Of a stretch of DNA of 60,088 nucleotides, positions 31,189 through 44,234 are shown one piece after another. The notes under the pieces are model-generated. The model was not told the origin of the DNA. It ran no database searches and was given only the letters and a program-made list of their open reading frames with translations. The stretch comes from Bifiguratus adelaidae (lineage: Eukaryota > Mucoromycota > Endogonomycetes > Endogonales): the NCBI GenBank assembly GCA_002261195.1, contig MVBO01000026.1, forward strand, positions 96,770 through 156,857. Reading direction: 5' to 3'. The position numbers and the translations under genes are program-made. Numbering within the stretch: position 1 is the first letter of the stretch; the number at the start of each line of letters is the position of its first letter.

Positions 31189-32113
31189 ATGTTGGCCAAG
31201 ACTCTTCTCTCTACATTATCTCTCTTCGCTGTCGCTGCCACAGCATTGGCCGCCCCTTCCAAGACTCCCGGTCGCAAGGTAATCCACCCCATCCGTCACA
31301 ATGGCGCCATACTTGCTTCTACCCTTCCGATCAGCTACCACGGTGGCCCAATCATGTCCGGCACCGTGAACAGTGAGTTTTGTGGGAAGTGTTTTGATCT
31401 TGGTCACTGATGCACCCAAAATAGCCTATATTATCTACTATGGTAGCTGGTCGTCCTCGCAACAATCCATTATCAATGACTTCACTACCGGCATTGGTAG
31501 CACTAGCTGGTTCAACATTGAGAAGACCTACCACGACAACTCAGGCCATACGTGCAGTGGCCTCGTCAATCTCGGTGGCACTGTCGTCGACAACTACTCT
31601 CAAGGAAAGAGTTTGAGCGATAACAGCCTTCCCAGCATTGTCAGCCACGCCATTGCTAACGGTCTTCCAACTGATCCCAACGGCGTTTACATGATCGTGA
31701 CCTCCGGAGATGTTAGCGAGACCAGCGGTTTCTGTACCCAATACTGCGGATTCCACACCAGTGGTACCATTAACGGCGCTAATCTCAAGTACGCCTTCAT
31801 CGGTGATGCTACTTCTTGCACGTCTGCTTGCATCGCCCCCGAAAACCAGAGCTCCTCTCCCAATGGCGACATCGGTGTCGATGGTCTCATCTCTGTCTAC
31901 GCCCATGAATTGGTCGAGACCATCTCCGATCCTTACGGAAACGCTTGGTACGATATTCGAGGCCAAGAGAACGCTGACAAGTGCGCTTGGACTTTCGGAA
32001 CCGAGTCTACTGCTTCTAACGGTTCCAAGTACAACATTGCCTTCGGTGGCCGCCAATACCTCATTCAACGCAACTGGGATGCTTCTGCCCAAACCTGTGC
32101 GCAATCCGCTTAA
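31189..32113 (+). CDS. secreted PHI-1/EXORDIUM family protein, copy 2
   Basis: Two exons, 31189..31372 and 31425..32113; 290 aa. The signal peptide MLAKTLLSTLSLFAVAATALAA differs from copy 1 in several residues and a small insertion. From KTPGRKVIHPIRHNG to the exon 1 donor the DNA is identical to copy 1. Exon 2 has exactly the same length (689 nt) and differs at roughly 16 amino acids, concentrated at its two ends. The intron sequences are different. All conserved motifs of copy 1 are retained, including paired cysteines and AHELVETISDP. A longer upstream frame adds 38 residues before this Met, but would hide the signal peptide, so I start at 31189. Confidence 0.88.
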
Positions 32114-32282
32114 GTGAGACGATGAGAAGAGTCTATGCAACGAGTAGAGGTGCCTATGAACAGTTTGTGTGTTGTGTATCGATAGAGTCATGTCAATATA
32201 TCCACTTGCTTCGCATTCGTCATCCTTTCCATTGTTACGCGTCCAATTTGGACAATGCGTGTCTCTCTTTGTCTTGAAAACT

Positions 32283-33411
32283 ATGGTACGACTGCAAAGG
32301 TTTTGAGGGCGCCTTGCAAGTGACAGCGGCTAATGCAAGAGTCTAGGACTTCACGGAACCGAGATCAGCGCCGCTTAGATATGCTCTTGATGACACGGAC
32401 TCCGACACAGACTCCATAGTGGGTGTTGAGCACGAAGGTGATGGCGACGACGTTGAATCAGTTCGCCAGTCTCCACTGCCAGTACCTTCCATTTCACTAT
32501 CCTCGTCCACCCACATTGAGGAACCAACCACGGTTATACTAGGTCTTTTTGGACCAGGAAGTGTAGCTGTCGCGTCTTTGGGAGCAGATAAGCAACCGAT
32601 TGGGCAAATATCACTAGACCAATCTTTGGAGGTATGTAGTCTGCCGCTAGTGTCATCCAATGAACTAAAGTCCGTTGTAGAAGGGACGGAGGCTATCGAA
32701 GCGGAGTAAAGTCGAGAATGTGTACAACATATACAATATACAAGGAACGCGAACCATCCTAATCGAGTGCACTATCCAAACAACGATGGAAGAAGAGAAC
32801 TCCTGGGCCTTTGACCTGGTCAAATCATTAGCGCAAATGTTGAACGTTGAAAGGTAAGATGACTGTGAAAGCAGCGAAGTGGTGTAAGCCGAAGCGTAAC
32901 ATTCTACAGATGGCTTATACTAGGATCCTTTGGGCCGTATGACTTTATCTCTCCAGATGGAGGTTCAAGTGATTTGATACCGCCTTGCGGCAAAGCTCTT
33001 TACACCAGTGCCTGCAATAGTAAGGTAAGATCTTGCCAAGGAGCTTTTTGCTGCAGCAACTCATGGATTCCAACAGCTTGCCAGTTTTGAGTCTTACAAT
33101 CCCCCGAACCTGGTCAAAGGTCTCGCAGCGGCAGCCATGAGTCATGTAGGTGCAATGACGGCAGCAAGCAAAGACGCCTTTCTTATCTTTATCATGACCA
33201 GTGCGAAGTTCACCACATTCCGGGTTATTTGATCTTCAGTTTACAAGAGTCCACGTACTCTGATGCGTCGGTTACGAGAGAGACTCTGTCGGTCTACGAG
33301 CAAGCTCTCAATGATTTGCAGATGCCATTCGTAGTAGATTACGAACGCGCCAAAAGTGTAGGAAAGCAGTTTGGATCTCGCTCTTCTGACCATGACCGAT
33401 TGTACTTGTAA
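32283..33411 (+). CDS. PSMG1: proteasome assembly chaperone 1 (PAC1/PSMG1)-like
   Basis: Reconstructed exons are 32283..32285 (the ATG alone), 32347..32631, 32681..32853, 32910..33024, 33077..33145 and 33202..33411; 284 aa against 288 in human PAC1. PAC1 pairs with PAC2 to build the 20S alpha ring. Evidence is alignment by eye to human PAC1: an acidic N-terminus, TVILGLFGPGSVA, a central RWLILGSFGPYDFISP (human ITILTCRHVTDYKT), NPPNLVKGLAAAAMSH (human QPNIVHDLPAAVLSY), and CEVHHIPGYLIFSLQES (human CQVWKIPAILYLCYTD). Every junction keeps the frame and all introns are 48-62 nt. The single-codon first exon is the least certain element; the first Met could lie further upstream. Confidence 0.75.
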
Positions 33412-33527
33412 AAGGCAGTATAGCCTGTTTGTAACTCAGCATTTGCACACTGCAACGTCGTCCACTCTATATCCTAAAAAGGAAAGTCTGAAGTTTTTTT
33501 CGTTGGAACTGCTTAACCTTGCACCTC

Positions 33528-36018
33528 ATGGGGAAACGCAATAGAGCGGCATTACTGCCAACAAACATCCCCCAGCTTCAGAATCTGATCAAGCGCGATC
33601 CTACTTCTTATCGGGATGAGTTCATTCAACAATATCGCCACTATCAAGCGAGTTTGTCCATCTTCAAACTTAAACCGACCGAAGAAGCCACGGAGTTTGG
33701 TGAACTCATTACGTTCATTTCACAGGTAGGTAACATTGCGTTGGAAAACTCCTCGCTACTGCATGCGCTTATCACAAATGCAGATTACACAATGTTATCC
33801 CGAAGAAACGAAAACTTTTCCTCAAGACATTATAAGTCTGTTGCAAGAACACTACCAAGTCTTGCATCCAGAGCTGCGAAAAACATGCGTTCAAGCTTTG
33901 ATATTGCTCAGAAACAAAGATATAGTCGATAACATGAAGTATGTGTTGCGGTTCGGTGCTTTTAAACCATTTAATTTGGGATGTCTTACCTGGTATAGGC
34001 TATTACCCGTCTTTTTCACGCTATTTCGGTGTCGCGATAAGGCACTACGTCAGTTACTTTATACCCATATTGTCAATGACATCAAAAACTCCAATGCGAA
34101 AGCAAAGAACAACCGGCTCAACAAGACGCTCCAAAGCTTCATGTTCACGATGCTCGAAAGCGCGAAATCTGGTAATAGCGACGAAAATGCCATCGCTGCC
34201 AAACGAAGCGTGGACGTCTGCGTAGAGCTCTATCGAAAGAATGTGTGGAATGATGCAAAGACAGTCAATGTCATCGCAGAAGCTTGTTTCTCACCAGTGA
34301 CCAAAATCAGTGTCACCGCCATACAGTTTTTCCTCGGTAGCAATGAAAAGGAGGAAGATGAGGATGAGGATAATGAAGAGGTATGGTCTTTTCGTAAAGG
34401 TATGCCTTTCCTCATAATTTTGCATGGATAGACCATAGATCTACGTAAGATACAGCAAGCAAACTTGCATAATCGAAAGACGAAATCCAAAGCTCGCCAG
34501 TACGAAGCTGCACTTAAAAAGGTACATCGAATGGAGCGCAAAAAGACCAAGGCGGAAGTCTTCAACTTCTCAGCCCTGCACCTCCTCAACGATCCGCAAG
34601 GATTTGCGGAAAAGCTTTTCGGCAAATGCTCCTCGAAAACGGACAAATGGGAGGTGCGGCTTATGATTATGAACCTGGTCTCTCGCCTCATTGGTGTTCA
34701 TAAACTCAGTCTTGATAAGTTCTATTCATTCCTGATCAAATACCTGCAACCTCAACAACGTGATGTAACCATGGTGCTTGTCTCAGCTGCCCAAGCGACA
34801 CACGAACTAGTACCTCCGGACGACTTGGAACCCATATTGAAGGCTATCGCAAACAACTTTGTCACAGAGCATTGTGCAGCAGAAGTCATTGCCGCTGGGT
34901 AAGTGCTGAGCATGCGCATGTTACTTTTGTTGCTATCTGCCGATTCCGCTAATATATCTTATTTGTTTCAGCATAAATGGTATACGGGAGATATGCGCTC
35001 GTCAGCCGTTAGCAATGGACGCGACCCTTTTACAAGATTTGAGCGAATACAAGAATCACCGCGACAAAGGTGTCTTCATAGCTGCTCGCTCCTTGATCGG
35101 CCTGTTCCGTGAAGTGAATCCCGAGCTTTTGAAACGCAAGGATCGCGGCAAGGTAGCGTCGATGTCAATGAAGGCTTTCGAAGCACCCACGTATGGTGCA
35201 ACAAGGGCGTTGGGAGCCGAGGGTATCAGAGGCATTGATCTTCTGGACGACGTCAATGAGGAAAAAGACGGTAACGCCGAGAATGAAGATGATGGTTGGG
35301 AAGGTTGGGAGATCGCTGATAGCGAGGATGAGAGCGAAGACGGATGGATCAACGTCAGTAGTGACGATGATGATATCCACATCGATATGAGCGACGATGA
35401 GGAAGAAACTAAAAATGCCAAAAGAATTTCCAAGAAGAAACAGACAGACAATGAGGAGGTTGGAGACGAAGAGGCACCGCAACTGGTACCCACTGACGAC
35501 ACGACGCAGAACGGCATGACGGAGGAGGAACGGAAGGCTAAGATGCTCAAAATCGCTACAACACGTATTCTTACACCAGCGGATTTTGCCAAAATGCAAG
35601 CACTCAGCGTTCAAAACAAAACTGACGAGCTCTTGGGTAAGAAGCGGAAAGCGGATGACAAGAACAAAGAGTAAGTTACCGGGCATCATCCAATTGCGTG
35701 TGCTAATGTTGTTTCAGCGCAAATGATGGCGAGTTCGTGGATGTTAACGCTATTACTGGACCGCGTAAGAAGGCCAAACAAGATTATGAAGAGCGCATGG
35801 CATCAATTCGCGAAGGCCGAGAAGGCAGAGAGAAGTTTGGCAGTCGTAAGGGCAAGACGGAGCGTGGTAGTACCACGAACAGGGAGAAGGCAAAGAAGAA
35901 GAACTTCGTAATGATATCGCACAAACAATCTGTCATCGCCAAAGGCAAGATGTCTTTGCGCGACAAGCAAATTCAACTTAGAAGTCACATCAATAAGCAA
36001 AAGAAGCGCAAGCATTAA
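33528..36018 (+). CDS. SDA1: SDA1, 60S ribosome biogenesis factor
   Basis: Six exons: 33528..33725, 33784..33938, 33999..34399, 34439..34898, 34972..35670 and 35718..36018; 737 aa. Sda1 is an essential nuclear factor for maturation and export of pre-60S particles. Recognisable segments are [15 protein letters not shown]-like [64 protein letters not shown] and, near the C-terminus, [15 protein letters not shown]. An acidic tract (about residues 500-580) and a Lys-rich tail follow, both usual for Sda1. Splicing at [11 protein letters not shown] joins two conserved blocks. It is tandem with PSMG1, 116 bp after its stop. Confidence 0.94.
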
Positions 36019-36232
36019 ACTGTACTTTTACTCATGTCGCGTCCGGCTTAATACCAAATTTGGGAATTTGATCGCGAGTCGCGTACGCTCTGCAACAAAC
36101 TAGCTTTTCTTCACGGTACCTCTACAGTACACCCGCACGCCACATCAAACGCAGTTTGGTGAGTTTGAGATAATTGCATATCACTAGCGTTGCTTACAGA
36201 CTTCTCTGTGACGTTGGACAGCGGTCTTCGGG

Positions 36233-39200
36233 ATGCAGAGGTATATAATTGGACAGGGACGCGAATCAAAGTGTTGCCTTTGCTAATGGTCATTTCAGCG
36301 ACACGGCGAATACCAACGAGAACATAAAGGTCTACGTGAGAGTGAGACCTCGACTTGAAAGAGAGCGAGACGGTCACGGTAGGCGTTCAAGAGCCACATT
36401 GAGCTGAGGTTAGAAAATTTATACTGTCCGCTATTGCAGCCGCGACGCAAGTAGCACCTCCAAACTCTATTATCGTTACTGGCGCCCGTAGTGACATCTT
36501 CACATATGACTATGTTGGAGGTATAGTTCTATGCTCTTTGTTGGCTGGGAAATGCATCTAAATTTATGACTTCCAGGTGAGGATATCACACAAGACAACG
36601 TCTTTCGGTAAGTAGTTTTTGCAGAAAAGTGCTGTTCTTGCTAAAGCTTGCTTATTTATAGTGCTGTGGGGAAAACGATAGTGGAGAAGTGCATAGAAGG
36701 TTACAATGGCACAATTTTCGCCTATGGCCAAACCGGAAGTGGTAAAACGTAAGGCAAAGCAGGCTAATGTTGATATTGCGTGCTTAACGACACTAAGATA
36801 TACCATGCAAGGAGCAACCGGAATGGGCATGAAGAGTTTTCAGGAGACTCGTGGCATCATACCGCGATGTTTGGAATACTGTAAGTCCTGAGTGGCAGTA
36901 TGTCTGCCGTTTCCTCATCGGACTTAGTGTTCTACATCATTGCACGAGAAGAGAAGAGATCTCAGGGTGCAGTCAAATATCTTTGCAGAGCTTCTTACAT
37001 TGAGATCTACAACGAGTGCATCTACGACTTGCTTGACGCAACCTTACCACCACGAGCAATCAGAGAAGACATTAAGCGAGGGATATATGTCGACGGTGTG
37101 ACTGAAGAGAGTATTAGTACTCCAGAAGATGCATACAAAGTGAGTTCGCGTTTTTGTGCACGTATGACTCGATCTGATGTCTCGTCTGACACAGCTCTTT
37201 GAGCAAGGTGTAATGAACCGACATGTCAGCTCCACGGGTATGCAATTGATCGCATTTCTTTGGCTTACTAATCTAATCGGTCTCAGCCATGAACCGTGAA
37301 AGCAGTCGGTCTCATTCAGTGCTGACGCTAACGATACAGTCAAAGACGGTAATTTCGAAGATGACATCCCAGTTTAAAAAGTCCATTGACACCTCCCCTC
37401 CAGATATCCAAGGAAGGAATCACACAAGTCCGAGAATCTCGGTTTAATTTAGTGGACCTCGCAGGATCCGAGCGTCAGAAGTCTGCAGCCACAGACAGCC
37501 TCCGATTAAAAGAAGCCGCGAATATCAACAAAAGTCTGCTTTGTCTTGGCACCGTCATTAACGCCCTTGTCGATATTGCCAATGGCAATCCGCGTCACGT
37601 TGTATGTAGGGCCTACTCATTTTGACTGAATCAACAGCGCTAATTTCAACTAGCACTATCGTGACAGCAAGCTGACATTTCTTTTGAAGGTAAGCTGGCA
37701 TCGAATTACTCAACATGTGACAGTATGCTTATCATCCTACTCATAGGATTCGCTTGGAGGTAATTGTCAGCCAGCAAAAGTCAATACTGATTTCTCCGGA
37801 ATTAGGCAATTCTATTACCTATATCATTGCCAACGTCAGTCCTTCGAATCATAGCTATGCCGAAACGATTTCAACGCTGCGCTTTGCACAGCGTGCCAAA
37901 ATGATCAAGAATAAGGTAAACTCATCGAAGGTCGGGTACGTGAGCGGATACTCAGATGATTGTAGGCCATTGTCAATCAAGACGTGCAAGGCAACGTATA
38001 TCAATTGAGAGACGAGATCAAACGTTTGAAGCATGAACTTCAAAGTGCCAAGGGTATGTCGGACCAACCGAATCGTTCTCTTCTTGATTGCATGATGTCT
38101 ATAGGGCTCTCTTCGTCGGATCATAGCGCTTCGACACCAGGTATGCGGCCACTGCATGCGGAAAGCCCTATTTAGAGGTGTTCATTTCAGGTGTAAGCGA
38201 TGTGACCACAATGAGAAACTTGGTGGCATTCGCTTTACAGAACCAACAGAAAGGTATGTTCTGTTCAATTATCATCTACTGTCCTTCAACTTTGTTTGTT
38301 TCAGCGGAAGCTGAAAGGGAGATGCATCTGAGACGTATCGACTTGCTGGAGGATCACATACGTCGGAAGGACGAGCAAATCCAGGTGGGTCTGCTTGAAT
38401 ACAAAGCCACTTTCTGATCCTTGCTGCGTAGTCGCAAAATCTAATTTTGAAGTTTCGGCAAGAGACCATTCACGCTTTAGAATCGAATTATCCCTCGCAT
38501 GAGGTTTTCGAGAAGCAGAAGGTAAAGCGAAGAAAAGGTGAGGAAAGTAGACACTAATGAACGATAAACAGAATATGCTTCACGAAGAGGTATCCTTCCT
38601 TCGATCACAGTTGGATCATCATCCAGGTCAGGCAAGCCCCTTTATGAGTCGGATGCATTCACTAATCAATTGCAACAGATGTAACGCGGCTGGCGGCTGA
38701 GAACTTGCAACTGAAGAGTATGCCTTGAACTAGCCGATCGAATTTTCCGAAGTATAATCTAATGGACCACTCTAGGTGATATGAAAGAGTACGAAAAGCA
38801 TTATGGATTCTCAAGGAAAGACTTTGATCGAGAACGGGCTCAAACCGAAAAATATCACCGCGAACTAGCCCAACAAATTTTAGCACTGGTTGCTGAAAAT
38901 GATCAGCTACGAAAGCATCTTTCGGCGATCAGGAATTCGGGTGACAACGAGGAGGCTTTTGCGGCCTTTGACGCCTTGAAGGAGCAGCTTGATGCAGCGG
39001 ACAAGTACATTCGCGAATTGGAGGCTGACAAGGAAAAGAAGTCATTAGAGTATATGAACTTGAAGGAGCAATGCCAAGTAAGATACATCTGCCATGCCCA
39101 CTTGCCATGCTGACATTACTTCCAGCATTTGGAGACTCAAATTGCAGAGCTCAAACATGCAGAGACACTTTTAATGTCCGAATTGGGCACAGCGAGAGAT

Positions 39201-41252
39201 GCCGATTCAAGGCAGATGAGCTTAGCTCGCGAGGAAATTGATTCACTCCGTCGCCAATGCACGCGAGTAACTGATCTCAAGAAGCAACTGGAAGAAGACA
39301 TAGAAGGTACAATAGCAACCAGCTATTCAATGTGTCTGTGCTAATGCATTGTATACAGCTTCACAATCTAGCCGAGACGAAGCCTTGATACAGTTGGAGT
39401 CGGAGAAGACACGCGCGGAACAAATGAAGGCAGATCTGCTGCAGGAGAAGTCAGACCTTGACGCTGAAGTACGTAGCCAGACTCATTCGGCGCCAATATC
39501 ATTAACAGTGGCGTAGATTTTTAGGCTGAGCAACGAACTGCACACAAAGGAGGTAGAGGCAGAGCAACTTCTTTCAAAAACGCAAAACCTTGAGGTTCGT
39601 AACGCTGCACTGGCGAAATATGCTAAACACTGATATCACCTTCTGTCAGGTGCAACTCGAGGATATAAACGATGAGGTCAATTATTACAAAAAAGAGAGC
39701 GAAGACATGAAAGCAAACAATGCAAAGCTCATAGAAGAGAACGAAAGCGCTATGGAAAGTATTCACGTACGTATCCGCCGCTAACGAACATTCATGCATC
39801 TCTCTCTTACCAATCTTTGGTAGAAACTCCAAAATTCAAATGGCGAGTTAACACAACAGACGGAGCAATTAAAGTCGCTTCTACGTGAGATGCCGGAGAA
39901 GCACGAGTACACCAACGCTTTGAATCAAGTAGCGCAATTGAACGCTTCTCTGACCGAGAAGGGCAACGAAATTAGCAGACTTTTCAAGGATCTATCAGAT
40001 ACCCAGCGCGACTTGAAGGCATCGTCAGAGCGCCTCGCTGAATTGGAAGCAGAGCTTGTAAAAGAAAAGGTAGGAGAATGTGAACTGACTTCTGTCCACT
40101 AAGCAAATTTGTCACAGGCCGCTTCCGCAGATATTCTGGCTCAATTGAAATCCGAGAAGCAAAAGAACTCAAACCTTCTCTCGGAGAAACAACGCCTTGA
40201 GCTGGAAAATGACAATAACTTACGTCGTCTAGAGGCAAGCACCGACAATGCAAATTTCGAATATAGTCTAATGATCCTTACAGGAACGAAATTCCGGTTT
40301 AGGCATGGATTCATCTCAGTCTATGGATACGGAAGAAAGCGGTCAATCTCGCGATGAGGAGATCTCTGAACTCAAGGAAGTTATACGAGCATTAGAGGTA
40401 GGTGTGCAAGCAGGAAAACCCGCCCGTAAGTTTACACCTGTGTCAGAATAATGTCAGCAGCATCAATCATGAAAAGGCCAACCTGAACATGTCCATGCGC
40501 CGACAGCAGGACCAGGTTGCCGACATGAAGGCTGAGTTAGATCGTATGCTTATTTATCAACAAAAGTACCGAGAGCTGAAAACCGAATACCTGAATCTAC
40601 GCAACAATCCGCCAAAAGCCTCGACTCCTGTCACACAACCTGGACCACTGCAGAATGTAGGCCAGCTGCAGCGAAAGATTAATGAATATGAGTTACAGAT
40701 TCAGAAGTTGGAGTTCAATCTCAAAATGTCACAGGACGTCAATGAAGACTTGATGCGTCAGTTGGATCAGTAAGTCGAATGTTTGATGATCGGTTGTGTT
40801 CTGAAGTCCACATTGAAACAGCAGCGGCGAGGTCCTCGCAGTGTCTGGAAACGGCAATTCAAGGCGTCGAAGTGAGGAATTTGAAAAGGTAAGCGGCTGC
40901 AGTAGCTTTTGTAAGTGCTCGAGACTAAAAGGAAGCCAAAAGACCATATCAAAACTCAAGACGGACATGGATAAACTTGGCAAGGAGAACGCTCGCCTTT
41001 TGCAACACCAAAATCAACGCCAAAAAATCCAGTACCATTTGGAAATCAAGCAAGAGAACAACCAGCTGCGCGTAAGTATAGCAATGGCGTATATACGTAC
41101 ATTGATGGAAGCTGATCCGCATGTAGTTGCAGATTGCGAAGTTGAATGCTCGTATCACGGCCATGGAAAGTAACCATGAGCGAAGTCACAACTCAGACTC
41201 TGTGCTGGCCAAGCGGAAAGCGATAGCAGCGGCGAACAAAGGGGTCAAGTAA
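36233..41252 (+). CDS. kinesin-12 / KIF15-like motor
   Basis: About 31 exons reconstruct to roughly 1,150 aa. The motor begins with [10 protein letters not shown] and carries [16 protein letters not shown] (P-loop), [15 protein letters not shown] (switch I), [11 protein letters not shown] (switch II) and [17 protein letters not shown]. After the neck, [20 protein letters not shown] closely matches the KIF15 segment AVVNEDTQGNVSQLQAEVKR; the FRQETI block (human KFREDQI) also fits kinesin-12. The rest is long coiled coil, ending in a short Lys/Ala tail. Notable exon structure: the first coding exon is 8 nt (36233..36240), exon 12 is 13 nt (37747..37759), and one intron (40235..40283) is GC-AG. 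Start is supported by splicing of ATGCAGAG onto the [13 protein letters not shown] exon. The C-terminal exons (40822 onward) are less sure than the motor. Confidence 0.88.
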
Positions 41253-41394
41253 GCGCGCAAAACTACTCAATTCTCCTTGCCGAGTGTAAATCATATGCCA
41301 TACTTAATATTCACATAATACTGTATAAAGATGTCCATTATGTTTGTCCAGATAGATTTCGTCTATGGAATATAATACACGTGACTTCGTTAGC

Positions 41395-42597
41395 TCACTC
41401 CGCAACAAACCCTTCGTCCTCCTCCTCAAGCTCATCCTCTACCTTCTGTTTCTTTTTATGCAGCATCATCAAGGCAAGGATGGCTGGCAAATGTATGATA
41501 CTGCCAAAAAAGAGCTGTCGAGCTGTCTTCTCGTTGGACTCGGACCAGAAGCGATAGGCGCCCCAGGCCATGAACCCATTCACAATGGCCGAATCCACGG
41601 CGAACAGCGACGTGGTGATGTCCAGATAAGGCATGGCCCAGCATAGGGGAAACATGGCTAGACTATACCGTAGACTGACTCGTGCGTTTAAGGCCGGATT
41701 CGTAGCACACATCATGTGGTACCCGGCCTTGGAATAATCGGCACGCAAGCTCCAGGATAAGCTGTTAAAATGCGGAAACTGCCAAGCATATAATATACCG
41801 CCCAGGACCCACGCACCGAGATCAAGATGGTTGGTAGAGGCTGCCCAACCCATCATAGGTGGAATAGCACCAACGACGGCGCCTGCCCATGTATTCGCAA
41901 TAGAAATACGTTTCAGTGGCGTGTAAACACCGGTGTAGAGGAGTAGATTGAGACCACCTAGGATGGCTGTGAGCGGATTGACGCAGGTCCAGAGGAGGGA
42001 GATGCCTGAAAGGCCAGTGACAAGACCAAATGACCAGGCATGGAATGGAGAAAGGGCTTTGCGAACGAGCACGCGGTTACGTGTACGCGTCATTTGAGCG
42101 TCGTAGGGTATTTCAACCCATTGGTTGATGGCGTTGGCGGAAGCGATACATAGGGCTGTGCCGGCGGTGGTGCACAAGAGCGTGGAGACTTGAGCAACAC
42201 CGGGTGCAATGGCATAGCCGCTCATTGTGGTCAAGGCTACCAAAGCTGCCAGCTTACCCTTGGAAAGGTCCCGATAGAGTTGTGGAAGATCTTGCCATTT
42301 GACGTCTGGCACCGGCTTATATTTCGTAACGCTTGAGGCTTTTGGAAGAGAGGGGAACGTTGTGCTGTCATTTTCGATATCTTTGGCGATAGATTGGTCT
42401 GAGGATAGCGGTACTGAGGACGATTGACTTGTCGTTGCTCTCACTTCCCGGATAACCACTCTCGGTATTCGGATCGGAAAATTACGGGAGCAACTTCTGG
42501 AATGAAAGAAGAGACTTTGAGGTGTCGCAGCAACATGTAGCCGCCGCACCCCTATCGGCGGTCTCGACAACCGCAGGCAAGTAGGCAGAAGCTGCAT
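41395..42597 (-). CDS. COX10: heme A biosynthesis: protoheme IX farnesyltransferase
   Basis: Intronless, 400 aa. Cox10 converts heme B to heme O by adding a farnesyl group, on the path to heme A for cytochrome oxidase in the mitochondrial inner membrane. A mitochondrial targeting sequence of about 50 residues is rich in Arg and Ser. The first prenyl-pyrophosphate site is ANAINQWVEIPYDAQMTRT, with the family's NxxxDxxxxRT spacing, and the second aspartate region is WQFPHFNSLSWSLRADYSKA. About seven to nine membrane spans can be drawn. The acidic C-terminus (EEDEG) is exposed. It converges on the kinesin gene, 142 bp apart, and precedes GT62 on the same strand order. Confidence 0.94.
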   Translation of the reverse strand: MQLLPTCLRLSRPPIGVRRLHVAATPQSLFFHSRSCSRNFPIRIPRVVIREVRATTSQSSSVPLSSDQSIAKDIENDSTTFPSLPKASSVTKYKPVPDVKWQDLPQLYRDLSKGKLAALVALTTMSGYAIAPGVAQVSTLLCTTAGTALCIASANAINQWVEIPYDAQMTRTRNRVLVRKALSPFHAWSFGLVTGLSGISLLWTCVNPLTAILGGLNLLLYTGVYTPLKRISIANTWAGAVVGAIPPMMGWAASTNHLDLGAWVLGGILYAWQFPHFNSLSWSLRADYSKAGYHMMCATNPALNARVSLRYSLAMFPLCWAMPYLDITTSLFAVDSAIVNGFMAWGAYRFWSESNEKTARQLFFGSIIHLPAILALMMLHKKKQKVEDELEEEDEGFVAE

Positions 42598-42671
42598 GCT
42601 AACGTTGCGACAAACGCTGAAAGTGGCTTAGATTCGCTATATATGGCAATCTTGCTTTTCAATGTCTGCGC

Positions 42672-43863
<1,192 letters not shown>

Positions 43864-44234
43864 CAGGGCAATACAAAGGACGCGAGATAAAAATAGATGA
43901 AGAAAACATTCAAGAAGAAGGAAGACAAATATATTGCTGTTCTTGTGTTTTCAACCAACACTGCAGTCCAGCTGACCATTCATAGAAGCCACATCGCCTG
44001 TATGGTGCCCAGCGTCGATTTAGCAATGTCGGGGAAATTACCATGCGACAATGGTTGAGATTGAGACAATTGGGCATAGCGCCCTCAAGGGCGTCGTATC
44101 AAAGTCGAGCTGGATGGCCCAGTCTCAACATGAAATTGATGCAGATGATGCGAACACTCTCAAACTGATAACTCATACACGGTTTTTATTAGACAAAAAC
44201 ACGTTCGATGGCAAGCCGTAGAGGATGCAGGCAC
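43864..44234. other. intergenic, no gene recognised
   Basis: Upstream region of the GT62 gene and 3' flank of the ACBP gene. No conserved element was noticed. Confidence 0.5.

Larger units (their letters stand above)
28350..32113 (+). repeat. tandem duplication, about 2.1-kb period, two PHI-1 genes
   Basis: The unit of about 28350-29994 is repeated at about 30470-32113; the two start codons are 2120 bp apart. The upstream parts are alignable but heavily diverged, while the coding parts are almost identical over long runs. The boundaries are approximate because they were drawn by eye. Confidence 0.75.

Noticed and set aside
33025-33040. 16-nt GTAAG...AAG 'mini-intron' in PSMG1
   Set aside because: Too short for the spliceosome. 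The 52-nt intron 33025..33076 with the same donor gives a better alignment to PAC1.
35056-35592. 178-codon Ser-rich minus-strand frame
   Set aside because: It is the antisense of the acidic GAT/GAA-rich tract of SDA1, which yields artificial Ser/Leu-rich translation.
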